In this document: positions 1 to 10,077 of the stretch, piece after piece | How positions within the stretch are numbered: position 1 is the stretch's first letter | Layout: every line of letters begins with the position of its first letter | NCBI GenBank assembly: GCA_016508695.1 | Contig: VNKQ01000004.1 | Span: forward strand, 1,054,001-1,118,000 | Source of the DNA: Hyphodiscus hymeniophilus | Lineage: Eukaryota > Ascomycota > Leotiomycetes > Helotiales > Hyphodiscaceae | Length of the DNA: 64,000 bases | Direction: 5' to 3' | Position numbers and translations under genes: made by a program | The notes under the pieces: generated by a model | What the model was told of the DNA's origin: nothing | The model's database searches: none | What the model saw: the letters and a program-made list of their open reading frames with translations, nothing else

Positions 1-1973
1 CTTGAGGTTTCATAGGTACATGCCTATCAGATGGAGCTTAGATACCTTGAGTTCGGTGAATTTACTGCATGTTACATCTGAAACAGATCTACATAGCTAG
101 CAGAGATTGCAGCTTTGCCCGTGGACCAAAGACATGATATGGACGACAGTACGAAGTAGTAAACTTAGAAGGTGGGGATATTCACTACTAACCTAATTGC
201 CTTCTGAGCTTCCCTTCCCTTTTCCTCGTCAACTTTATTACAGCCTAAGTCAATGCAACCGGTTCGTCTGTTTCATACCAACCGTAGCCAATTTAGTCCG
301 CCCTCGAGGTGCTACTTCCATGAGTAGAAACTGGGACCTTCGACAGCCCAGAGCGAATGCAGAGTCAAGAAAGACGAAGAGACGAAGGGCCACGTTCTTT
401 TGTCGAGCTTTTCTTGGCATCAACAACTTCAAGCTTTCGATCAGAGCATTGAATCGCAGTCTTGACCGCTTCTCTCATGACTGCAGATAGTTTCGTTGAG
501 GCGGTCAGCAAGCGAGAGAGCACGATCAAACAAGGGCCAAAGGTTATCCAACACCAGCCATAGATATCGACGGAGATGGTTCGACAGCCAACAATTGCGA
601 GGAGTTTAGTCTGCTCATATTGTTTTCATGTCAATGTTGCTCCCGTCGTAGATCTGCCTCGTTGTTGGAGCTACCTTACTTTCATAATAGGCAGATGGAA
701 CCTAGCTGCACTGCAGTTGCATGGCATTCAGCCTCCTCCATTGACAGCAAACACAAGACTTTGGCCTTGACCGAGGACTAAGATTAGCTCGCTATCAAAT
801 CATTATCGAGATTTCCTACGACGCTTTAGCTGTATGAACTCATGTCCTCACAATTCCCCCAGTGTTTGGGGCTGAATCTGATATCTCGTTCGAGGCTCGA
901 GCTGCGGGAATCATCGCTGCTGACAATTGGAATTCGCTCTGATGAGTAGCGAGATGGCAACCAACGCTTGGACAGTCTCACTCTCATATGATCCTGTGAC
1001 GGTTGGTAGGTAATGAAGATATTGACCGGCTAGAGGCAGCACAATCTACAAACTTAAGCGAGGACCCCCTTCTTTAACTCTAAATTGGCCCATCCTCAAA
1101 ACATTGATCCGACCCTCAATAGCCAGCAGAGGAGACAGAAGAATCCTACTGACCGGAGAATCGCGATCTGCAACAAAAGAAGGATTCCCATGAGGGTAGT
1201 GAGATCCGGTGCCCCTGACCACCAGGACAAGAGTATCTTATAAGCTTCTAGCTCTTATTTTCTCATTAACCTCATGAAGCTGATACTCTATAAGAAATAC
1301 AATGAAGCTATCCCCAGTTTTGAGACGTGCGACAATATATATATACACAACCACAAGACAATCGTGAAGTGAAAGTCCCGAGCTCGATTCCGCCTTGTGG
1401 CTTTCGCGTCTACGCACATCTCGCGCCTATGCCCCGCTTGGGGTCTGAGTTAGCAAGCACACAGAATGTAGCTTGACTGTGGTATAGAGGGAATGGAGTG
1501 TGAAGATATGGCAATGTTCTTTCCCATACAGGTGCAAATCAGGAGTGTGTATCTCTCTTTAGCTTTTGCGAAGGTAGTGTAGTCTTTTCTTGCACCCCTC
1601 CATTTCAGTGAAGTACTGTAAGTCTTTCAGTTTTTGTGGCAACTTAGTAACTTAGCAATTCTTGTCATCAACCAGTGTATAATGTCACGGTATCTCGATC
1701 AATGGAAATATCAACCAGAAGAGAGCATAGAGATGATATTTCTCAACTCGATCTGGTGCTAATACACGGCTATAATTAAGCAAAAGCTCACCAGATATAT
1801 GTGCCGAATACTCCATGTCGAAAGTATCCATTCCCCCTACCATAAAACAGACCCAGCCATGAAACACCAATATAATATGCGAAATGAAGCTCCGGGTGTG
1901 ATACACATGTCGTTGAAATTCCAGATCATGACTTTCGCAAATTGCTGGCCAACACATGGAAACCTGGAGATGC
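1..1973. other. Intergenic, no supported gene
   Basis: About 2 kb downstream of the UBC8 stop. Short open frames occur on both strands (for example 197-490), but none shows a recognisable domain, conserved block or coherent splice structure. No tRNA-like box or repeat array was seen. The stretch may contain the UBC8 3' untranslated region and the flank of a gene outside the window. Confidence 0.5.
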
Positions 1974-2984
1974 TTAAACTTCCTCCATTTGACCTGCGGG
2001 CTCCTCATCCTCGTCATCCCCAAAGCTTCCCACTGAGGACATATCCTCGTCATCGTCTGACTCCGCTCCGGCTTCATCTGCGGCATCTTTGCTGGCGTAT
2101 TTCGTAACGTACTCTGTGCTTCATTAGTATCCACTGTTACTCCTTTCGAAGGTCGCTACTAGCCCTTCACTTTTGCCTCATAGCTTTTTGGTTCTCGCAT
2201 CAGCAATGCCGCAGCTTCGCCATTCAAGGGATCTGTAGGGTTCGGATATCGCAGAAGTTGGGGGAGGAAAACTTCGAAGATGTTGATCATATCGAACATA
2301 GGAGACCAAGTTTGGTTGATAACATCGAGGCAGACGGAGCCAGATCTAACTAATGATTAGTCTTCCATCTGTTCGTGTGGAAAGAACGTACAACTCGTCA
2401 ATATTGGGGTGGAAGATGCGGTTGACGAAGCCGATGCTCGGTGATTTGTATGGATATTGGTCGGGCAGCTCAACGTGAACCTTCCACAATCCTCCTTGAA
2501 ATGGTGCTACAGAGTATCAGTGTTTAGCCCAATTTATATATGTCCAAATACGCACTCTCCTCGGGTCCCTTAAAGCGAACGTAGAATTCCTGCCTGTTCG
2601 TTGTCTGAGCTGCTGCTCGGTGTAACTCGAAGGGGACGGGAAACCACGTACACTGGACAATGTAGATTAGTAGATATTCAACAAGTCATTGGCAGAGATC
2701 TATGGCTCACTGTTGTCATTTACCAGTGTAACTTCGTAGTCGCTCATAAGCCTAGTGAAGAGTCAATGTCGTTTCGATTGAATTATCTCATACGGTGCAG
2801 CTCGTACATTCTAAGCAGTCATTTAGTCAGCATAAGTTGTTCCTCAAGGATGCAAGAAAGCGAAAGTGGATTTGACCTACTTCATAACCTGCAAAAGAAG
2901 CTTCGAGTCAGTCACCTTCCTTTAGCCCAAGGTCCAGCGATGTTCACTCACATCAGTCTCGATTCGACGTCGAGGACTAGACAT
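1974..2984 (-). CDS. UBC8: Ubiquitin-conjugating enzyme E2, Ubc8/UBE2H type, with micro-exons
   Basis: E2 enzyme carrying ubiquitin as a Cys thioester. In yeast, Ubc8 works with the GID ligase in degrading gluconeogenic enzymes. Proposed exons, in transcription order: 2984-2952, 2888-2881, 2810-2808, 2751-2711, 2652, 2593-2556, 2506-2392, 2345-2164, 2113-1974. They total 561 nt and give 186 aa. Visible are the family N-terminus MSSPRRRIETD, the E2 HPN motif near residue 74, the catalytic Cys near residue 85 in SGSVCLDVINQTW, the block LPQLLRYPNPTDPLNGEAA, and an acidic Ser-rich tail ending EEV, as in fungal orthologues. The 8-, 3- and 1-nt exons are inferred from phase, splice signals and conserved residues. 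The last intron (2163-2114) needs a GC donor. Family identity is firm; the tiny exons are a model. Confidence 0.88.
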
Positions 2985-3988
2985 CTTGCACCACTTTTCT
3001 AGATGTCTCTTCTTGTGCGCGCGCGCAGTCAACTTCCGGTATATCTGAATAGGTCTTCAAATAGGTTCTGAGCCGTGGCAGGGACGACAGTGAGCTGTGG
3101 CGTTGTATTACAGGCCGAACGTGTAGTTGGAGCTCAGGAAATGACGAACCGAACCCGGAAGGCTTATCGGCGTTTCTTTATCGTAAGGCGGTCAGGTCAG
3201 TGGTGACTTCGCTGTTCTTGGGTGCGGTTGAGTCATTTATGGAATACAAATGATGAATGGTTAAACTCGTGATTCATGACCTGTCTCTATCAAATGCCAC
3301 CCTCTTGTTACGTGGCATTTATGCCTTAACTAGGTAAGCAGCGTGTCATGAGGTACTCATCTAGCACGAGATTACAAGGACTAGCCTCCTACCAAGAATT
3401 ATATTACGCCCAAGCAACTCCCCAATGTCTGATTTATCTCCCATTTCCGGGAAGCAAACTGTGTCAAGATCAGACCTTTTTAAAACTTATAAGTCTTGCA
3501 CAATAGGTATTGAATGGTTGACACGGCTCGAGTTATTCGGGCTCTCAAGTTGCTTGAAGGATTTTGAGGAGGCGAATGCAGCTACCTTACTGAGCAGCTG
3601 TGCGTTCATACAAAGTCAAATGTCCCGAGTATCGGGAGTTTAGTCGTTTGGCGAAATTCAACGGCAGGTACAGCTGCTGGTAGTAAACATTGAAAGTAGA
3701 TATTGAAAGAATAGAATTAATCGAGGACCCGGCGGTTTAAAGAGATGTTATGAAGGATCCCAGACCAGGCTTACGGAAGAAGTCTAGCCTTGCATGAAAG
3801 AATCGCCGTGGCCCGAGGCTGGCTCAGAAGATGACCACGCGAAATCAGTATCAAAACTACTGTGTTGACAACATCACGACCTCGACAAAACCCCATTTCT
3901 CAGCAGAAATGGCTCCAAATCTCTCATCGTTGACTCACGTATCTGGATTTTCACCAATTGTCGAAAGTGACGACCACCAGTTTTCGCC
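2985..3988. other. Divergent intergenic region UBC8/panB
   Basis: Shared upstream region of two divergent genes. It holds a short alternating GC run near 3017-3026, a TGAGTCA heptamer at 3229-3235 and a TGACTCA heptamer at 3931-3937. The open frame at 3425-3643 has no recognisable similarity. An upstream ATG at 3909 is out of frame with the panB start. Confidence 0.5.
3931..3937 (+). promoter_or_regulatory. TGACTCA motif, possible Gcn4/CpcA site upstream of panB
   Basis: Perfect TGACTCA heptamer about 52 bp upstream of the panB start codon. This is the established core site of the bZIP regulator Gcn4/CpcA of cross-pathway amino-acid control. Function here is inference: a 7-mer recurs by chance, and the site may lie in the 5' leader rather than the promoter. 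Confidence 0.35.
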
Positions 3989-5075
3989 ATGTCGTCCGCA
4001 TTGTCCATCGTGAAGGGGTCTCGTGCCCTACTCTCTCGGTCAGCTCTGAGAGAACCAGTTTCTTTCGCCGCCAAATTTCTGCTATCGCAATGGCACATTC
4101 GGCACAGCTCACATAGTCCCTACGCGCCCATGGGAACTTCCTCTGTCACCCAGCGCAAGAAAATCACTCTAAACTCTCTACGGTCCATGTATAAGAAGGG
4201 AGAACCTATAACCATGATCACAGCCCACGATTTTCCTAGCGGGCATGTCGGGGATGCTGCGGGCATGGACATGGTACTTGTGGGAGACAGTTTGGCCATG
4301 GTAGCCTTGGGAATGGACGACACGAGCGAAGTACTTGTAGAAGAGATGTTGCTGCATTGTCGTTCTGTATCTAGAGCCGCAAAGACGGCCTTCACCGTAA
4401 GGAATCCATAGTCCACCACCTCTTACCCACTCAAGCTCACCCCTTGTTTCCCAGGTCGGCGATCTCCCTATGGGATCCTACGAAGTCAGCCCCGAACAAG
4501 CCCTGGAAACTGCAATCAGATTCATTAAACAGGGTCGAGTCCAGAGCATCAAGCTCGAAGGCGGAGCGGAGATGGCTCCTACCATAAAGAAGATCACCAC
4601 GGCCGGTATCCCAGTCCTAGGTCATGTTGGGCTCACTCCACAAAGACAAAACTCTCTTGGCGGTTTCCGAGTTCAAGGAAAGACGGCTGCGGGTGCGATG
4701 AAGGTTCTCGAAGACGCTCTAGCGATTCAAGAAGCTGGCTGCTTTGCAATGGTGCTGGAGGCCGTACCTCAGGAAGTTGCAGCCTTGATTACAAAGAAAC
4801 TCTCTGTTCCAACCATCGGTATTGGTGCTGGAAATGGCTGCTCTGGCCAAGTGCTGGTCCAGATCGACATGACCGGCAATTTCCCTCCTGGACGCTTCCT
4901 CCCAAAATTCGTGAAGAAATATGGAGATGTATGGAGCGAGAGCTTAAAAGCTATTGAATCATATAGGGAAGAGACCAAAAGCCGAGCCTATCCTGCGCCT
5001 GAGCACACATATCCCATCCCGAAAGACGAGTTAGAGGTTTTTCAATTGATGTTGGATGCGAAGAAGGATACGTAG
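3989..5075 (+). CDS. panB: 3-methyl-2-oxobutanoate hydroxymethyltransferase (ketopantoate synthesis)
   Basis: Transfers a one-carbon unit from methylene-tetrahydrofolate to alpha-ketoisovalerate, the first committed step of pantothenate and CoA synthesis. Exons 3989-4396 and 4455-5075 are joined by a 58-nt phase-0 intron and give 342 aa. The TIM-barrel enzyme begins near residue 50. Family blocks include ITAHDFPSGHVGDAAGMDM, LVGDSLAMVALGMDDT, KLEGGAEMAPTI, GHVGLTPQ, VLEAVPQEVA and PTIGIGAGNGCSGQVLV. The first about 45 residues are rich in Ser, Arg and Ala with few acidic residues, which fits a mitochondrial presequence as in other fungal enzymes. Length is normal. It converges on ATG12 with only about 100 bp between the two stop codons. 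Confidence 0.95.
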
Positions 5076-5175
5076 TGGGGCGTGCTATTTGCCCCATTTT
5101 TTGGCGTTGCGCTTGAGATGTTGAAAGCGATTTTCGAGTAGAGCGAAATGTAGATAGTACAAGTATCCCGATCTT

Positions 5176-5666
5176 TCATCCGAATGCAGGAGTCATGGAA
5201 TATGTGACAATAAGCTGATCCTTGGAGTCCTTGAAGCACTATCCCAACATCAGTCAAACCTGTACATACCATATGGAACTGAACTAACTCTATGTAAATT
5301 CCCTACCACCTCATCCAGCGCAGGCGCAAAGCTCGAATTCACATAAAGAAACACACTATCCATTGGTCCCACTTTCAACGTCTTCCTCAGGTACGCAACA
5401 ACCTGCTCGAACCTCTGCGTACTCGAGATCTTGCATACCTGCCTGTCAAGCGAAGGCGCACTCCCTACCGCCTTAAAACGAACATTTATCTTCGCCGTAG
5501 GAAAGTTTCCAGCTGCGGACAAAGCGGATGCGGCGTCACGAGGTAGGGAGGTGAGGATCATGGATGAAGCCAGCGTTAAAGGTAAGTCGGTCTCGTTGTA
5601 TTCGGAGTCAGGGATCGCGGGGGAGGGATCGGCTGGGGATGGTATCTGAGAGGGGTTTGTTGCCAT
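5176..5666 (-). CDS. ATG12: Autophagy ubiquitin-like protein Atg12
   Basis: Ubiquitin-like modifier conjugated through its C-terminal Gly to Atg5. The conjugate acts as the E3-like factor for Atg8 lipidation during autophagosome formation. Exons 5666-5289 and 5238-5176, with a 50-nt intron, give 146 aa. The conserved domain fills the C-terminal half, with KINVRFKAVGSAP, a DSVFLYVNSSFAP block, GNLHR at the splice junction, and the terminal block FKDSKDQLIVTYSMTPAFG. The last residue is Gly, as required for activation by Atg7. The N-terminal 50 residues are Pro/Ser-rich and variable. The frame is open upstream to 5819, but the ATG at 5666 starts the family-sized protein. The first conserved residue of exon 2 is Cys, matching the usual WRCFKD context. 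Confidence 0.93.
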
Positions 5667-5882
5667 CTTGTGCGGGTTCAAATGTCGTTGGAGGCTTTGT
5701 TGGCGGTCGTTGAGAATTCTATGGTGCAAGGTTGTGCAAGAGGTGATGCAGCTTGACGAGGCTGAGACTTTGAAGTTCTCAGCCTGAACATGTGACAACA
5801 GGATCAAGATGGTTGGCAACGAGCCTAATGAGTGCTTATACAGTTGATAATTTATTTACATTTATATTACATAGGGATGCTC

Positions 5883-7481
5883 TTAATCACGCAATGCTTC
5901 GATATCCACGACTTCCTTGACTGCTTCTGTTGTCAAGATCAGAGGTGCATCATCCTGAACGCATACACTATCCTCTATTCGGATACCCATACCTCTGAAA
6001 GGCTCTGGCCATCGGTCATCATCCGGGACATATATCCCAGGCTCAACTGTAACACAGTGTCCAGCCCTTAAATATGTTGAGCGAGGATATCCAGAGCAGT
6101 CATGAACATCCAGTCCGATGTAATGCCCAACATGATGTGGGAAGAGAATGTCCAGAGCATTGCCAGACATATTAAAGCCAAGCTGCTTCAAGGCGTCCTT
6201 CAGACCATGCTCAGTGACTTGATGGATCTTGTCCAAAGTCATGTTTGCACTCTCCCTGCATAGAGAGATGCTAGTCCTTTGAACTCGAAGGATTGCTTCG
6301 TACAAATCCTTTTGAGGGTCCGTGAACTTGCCTGACACTGGCCATGTCCTGGTGATATCGGCAATGTATCCTCCATATTCTCCTCCAGCGTCTACCAAAA
6401 CGAAATCATTGTCCTGGAGCACATCGTTGTTGCGTACGTAATGTATGCTCAAAGCATTCCTGCCACCAGCGATGACCGGTATATATGCAGTGGCCTCACA
6501 ACCTCCAGTCTTGAACTCGTAGTCCAAAAATGCTCCTAGGTCCTTCTCTTTCGTCCATTGCCGCCGCATGGCGTCGGTAAAGGCTCTTCCAGATATCTTT
6601 CCAGCCATACGCATGTTTGTGATTTCTGCTTCGCTTTTAATGACTCGTATTTCGTGCATCAACGGCTTCAAGGCCTTTACTTTGCTATCCTTGATCATCT
6701 TTTGGAAATCGTTCGGAGGTGCATCTTGGTCTCTGAAGAACAGTCCAAATCCAGAGCATTTTGCTATATCGGTGTAAACCTCGCTGGCTGCTGAGATAAG
6801 AGGAGGGAGCAACTTGTGTAAGTTGTTAATATCTCCGGACTGTCCTAGTCAGTAAAATGTCACCCAAGTTTCGATGTCAACGGACCTCGTCTGCGTTAAA
6901 CACATCTAGGGCCGCCTGTTCGCCAGATCTGGCCCCATCCCATTGCTCTGCCTTTGCATCTTTTGGTCGTAGAAAGAGGTGAAACACATAGTCGTTGGAT
7001 GATTCCACCTTCTGTATGACTGCCACTGCTTCTGGCTCATTGAATCCAGTCAGGTATAGGAAGTTTGGCTCTTGATGGAACTCGTAGAACACAGCTCCAG
7101 ATCGATACTTCAAATCGGAGGATGCCAATATTGCAATTCCATTATCAGGGAGCCTGGCTGCGAGCTTCGCTCGTCGATTGGCATACTCTTCGGCAGTGAT
7201 TCCAGGCGTTACTTGACACCAATTAGCTTTAATATAAGCTAGATCTCTCCGTGCCCACCTTCTCCAGCTTTAAGCAGATGAGGGTGCGTCTCATGAACAG
7301 GCTGTCCGAATTGCAAGTCTGCTGCAGAAACAGTCGCATAGTTCCTTTTTGTCCGTTGTACATGTTGCCCTCTCCTGCATGGCTCCGTCGTCCAATATCT
7401 CGTTTTCGACGGGGATAACTTCGGGCCAGCTGGTGTACATATTCTCTGCAAGTGCCTCACTGAAGAGCTTCTCAACTTCAT
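5883..7481 (-). CDS. ICP55: Mitochondrial Xaa-Pro aminopeptidase, Icp55 type (M24B)
   Basis: Intermediate cleaving peptidase. In yeast it removes one N-terminal residue from proteins already processed by the mitochondrial processing peptidase, which stabilises them. Exons 7481-7259, 7211-6886 and 6839-5883 give 501 aa. An N-terminal Arg/Ser-rich presequence is followed by the family landmark FGQPVHETHPHLLKAGEVTP. An aminopeptidase-P N domain includes FLYLTGFNEPEAV. The pita-bread domain has all five metal ligands in LVDAGGEYGG, ADITRTW, HHVGHYIGLDVHD, VTVEPGIYVP and GIRIEDSV, so it should be active. An in-frame upstream ATG at 7532 would add 17 residues; 7481 was preferred because it begins the basic presequence. 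The first intron has an unusual GTGGGC donor. It is divergent from DBF4. Confidence 0.92.
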
Positions 7482-7902
7482 AGTAAGGATCAAACAGACT
7501 CGCTGACTTGGCAGTGGTTCCTCCACACTCAACGCATGACATTAAATGCACAATTGGAGTATGTATCGACGCAAGGGTGATGATCTTTTATGCACCTTAT
7601 GTAAGGCTGTTGCTGGGCGAAATCGCGTCGATTCTATGGGCCCAAGCTTCACTCGCTTTGTTATGTCCATCAACACCAAGCTCCAACATCCAAGGGATCA
7701 GTCGATTCAGCATTATCCCCACCACGCTCACTGACTTGTGCACGCGCGACGATTGTTGTACTGTCAATTCAAGAATTGTTTAATCTTTCCATATGCCTCT
7801 CTAATCCGAAAACAGCTGGAATTCCTTGACCAGCAGTCGCGTGCCTGCACCCCACCACTCCTTCGAAAACTCTCTCGCTGCCAGAGCATTGACTGTACCT
7901 TT
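7482..7902. other. Divergent promoter region ICP55/DBF4
   Basis: About 420 bp between two start codons on opposite strands. An open frame runs through it into the DBF4 exon from 7738, but conserved-looking sequence begins only at the ATG at 7903. No further motif stands out. Confidence 0.5.
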
Positions 7903-10077
7903 ATGGCAGCAGTATCAATATCACCATTGCCCCAATCTGTATCCAGCATGTCAAGTCGACGAGTTCCCCTTTCCAGCAATCCCAATGCCGCCAATTCGCC
8001 ATTCAGAGCTGCTGCTGCGTCCAAGCAGAAGCGATCTTATGCCACCATTCAACGCGAAGAGAGCTATGGGCAGCCGCCGCCAGCTAAGAAACAGATGCTC
8101 GATATTAACCACACCTTGAGGACACCTACACATCATCAAAACATTCAATCTTCTGCTGAAGGCAAGGTCTTTACCAGAAAGTCCAATCCCTCACAGCAGT
8201 CTGCATTCGAACGGAAACTTGTAGCTGCTCGTGAAAGAGAGAGACCTGCCCAACAGACGGTTACCAAGGCGGAGAAGACATCAGAGGAGAATTTGGAGTC
8301 GATCAGAGCATGGCAAAAGCATACAAGGCGTTCATTCCCAAAATTCGTCTTTTATTTTGAGAGTGGCTCTGAAGATGCCCGTCACAAGTGTATCAAGCAG
8401 ATCGTTGCTCTCGGAGCAGTAAGTGGCATACAGTGATACCGTTGGGACTCGCGCTGATGCTAATGTTCTTCCAGCGTGAGGAAAAGTTCTTCTCGAATGC
8501 GGTCACACATGTTATAACTACTCGACCAATCCCTCCCGAACTTGGCAGCAATCCGGCAGAGGCTGTCACCTCATCAACCAATGACTCTCAGAATCGTCAG
8601 CCTCAAACCATCAACCCATCCCTTTTGGATCGATCTTCTGAGTCTGCCAACCCGGACGCATGTGGAACAAAAGGGAAGTTCACGTTTGATGCCCCAATGA
8701 ATAGGAGGTTGGCTCCGCATGGACATGATGGAGAGCACAAACGACACCAAGTCCGGAATGCAGATGTTCTGCATCGGGCACGAGAGCTTGGGATGAAGCT
8801 GTGGGCTCTTGAGAAACTGCAACGAATGATGACGACTATGTTTGATACCGATACGGGCTCTGGAATAGCTCATGGACACAATACACGCAGCAATACGGTA
8901 CAAGGCACTGTTGTGGCACCTCGAGCCAATCGTGAGGCCGACCTGTCCCAACTTCTACGAAATGAACGAATCAATGGACCATCAGATAGAGATCCAATGC
9001 TTGCAATAAAAGACTTGATTCGCTTCAAGGGCCCTTACATTTTCATTTACGACATAGACGAAAAGCAAAAGCCGATCATGGTAAGAGAGTACCCGAAAGT
9101 TGCACATAAAGAGGATGGAGACTGGCCGCAGTTCCGAAGCGTTGCAAAGGGCAAGTGTCCATTTGTGGAAGAGGTCGACCACAGCCGGCGGGAGTTAGAA
9201 AAGGAGAGAGAGGTACAACGACTTCAGAGGCAGCAAGAGAAGGAGCAGATGATGATTCCAAGGACTAGAGCAGCCACTGAGGCATCAAAGATGCACCCAC
9301 CACGCCCAGTCAGCAACAAGCGGTCTTTGGCAGAGATGGACGGCTCTAACCGCTCCCTCACTGTTTCTACCAGGCAGGGCAATCCTTTTGATCCCAGAGA
9401 GAATTCTGGACGCACAGCTACCGAACCTTCTTCAAGAGGAACTCAGAATGCATTCGTCAGTCGAGCTGGGCAAGGGCGACTTTTCGGAGGAGAGCCAGTT
9501 GCATCAGGCGTTCAACCATCAAATATCACCTCGGCTATTCACTCTACGATCTCTTCCACAGTAGCACAGCCGGGAGGTAACAAAGTTGGAACGAGTAAGG
9601 AAGTTCATGGTTTGCAGAGGAAGGTGTTGGAGAAGAACAGTGGAGGCCCTGGATCCTACGGGGGCTTGGCCAGTTCACATCGTATGACAGACATAGCCGC
9701 CGCTTCCAGGGAAGAGAGTAACAAACCCACGAAAAGAAGAGGACAGGATAAGCTGGCTCTGATTGACGAGGACATCGATCCGTCTGAGGCAGAACAAAAT
9801 GCTAGGAGAGCTGAGGCTACTCGTCAGGCCGAGGCTGTTCAACAGAGGAAGCGTGAGAAGCGAGATCCGAAACCTGGATACTGCGAGAATTGTCAGGACA
9901 AATTTGAAGATTTCGAAGAGGTAAGATTATCCGCAGATTGGTTGGCTTCACCGTTTTAACATACAATAGCACATTTTGTCTCGCAAACATCGAAAATTTG
10001 CTGAGAAAGGAGACAATTGGAAGGACCTCGATGCGCTCTTAAATCAACTTGCTCGCCCTCGTCGTGAGATCTACTAA
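7903..10077 (+). CDS. DBF4: Dbf4-type regulatory subunit of the Cdc7 kinase
   Basis: Activating subunit of the Dbf4-dependent kinase, which phosphorylates Mcm2-7 to fire replication origins. The homologue is Dfp1/Him1 in fission yeast and nimO in Aspergillus. Exons 7903-8418, 8475-9920 and 9970-10077 give 689 aa. Motif N, the BRCT-like block, begins near residue 135 (RRSFPKFVFYFESG) and crosses the first intron. Motif M lies near residue 360 (DIDEKQKPIMVREYPK). Motif C is the CCHH zinc finger, starting with YCENCQDKFEDFEE near residue 640 and finishing with HILSRKHRKFA in the last short exon. The His pair therefore depends on correct splicing of the 49-nt final intron. The linkers are long, polar and low in complexity, as is usual. 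All three hallmark motifs are present in order. Confidence 0.92.

Noticed and set aside
1371..1420. tRNA-like GAGCTCGATTCC box
   Set aside because: No A box or cloverleaf partner could be found at tRNA spacing.
2601..3002. 133-codon plus-strand frame
   Set aside because: It lies antisense to the UBC8 exons and introns, which explain the region fully.
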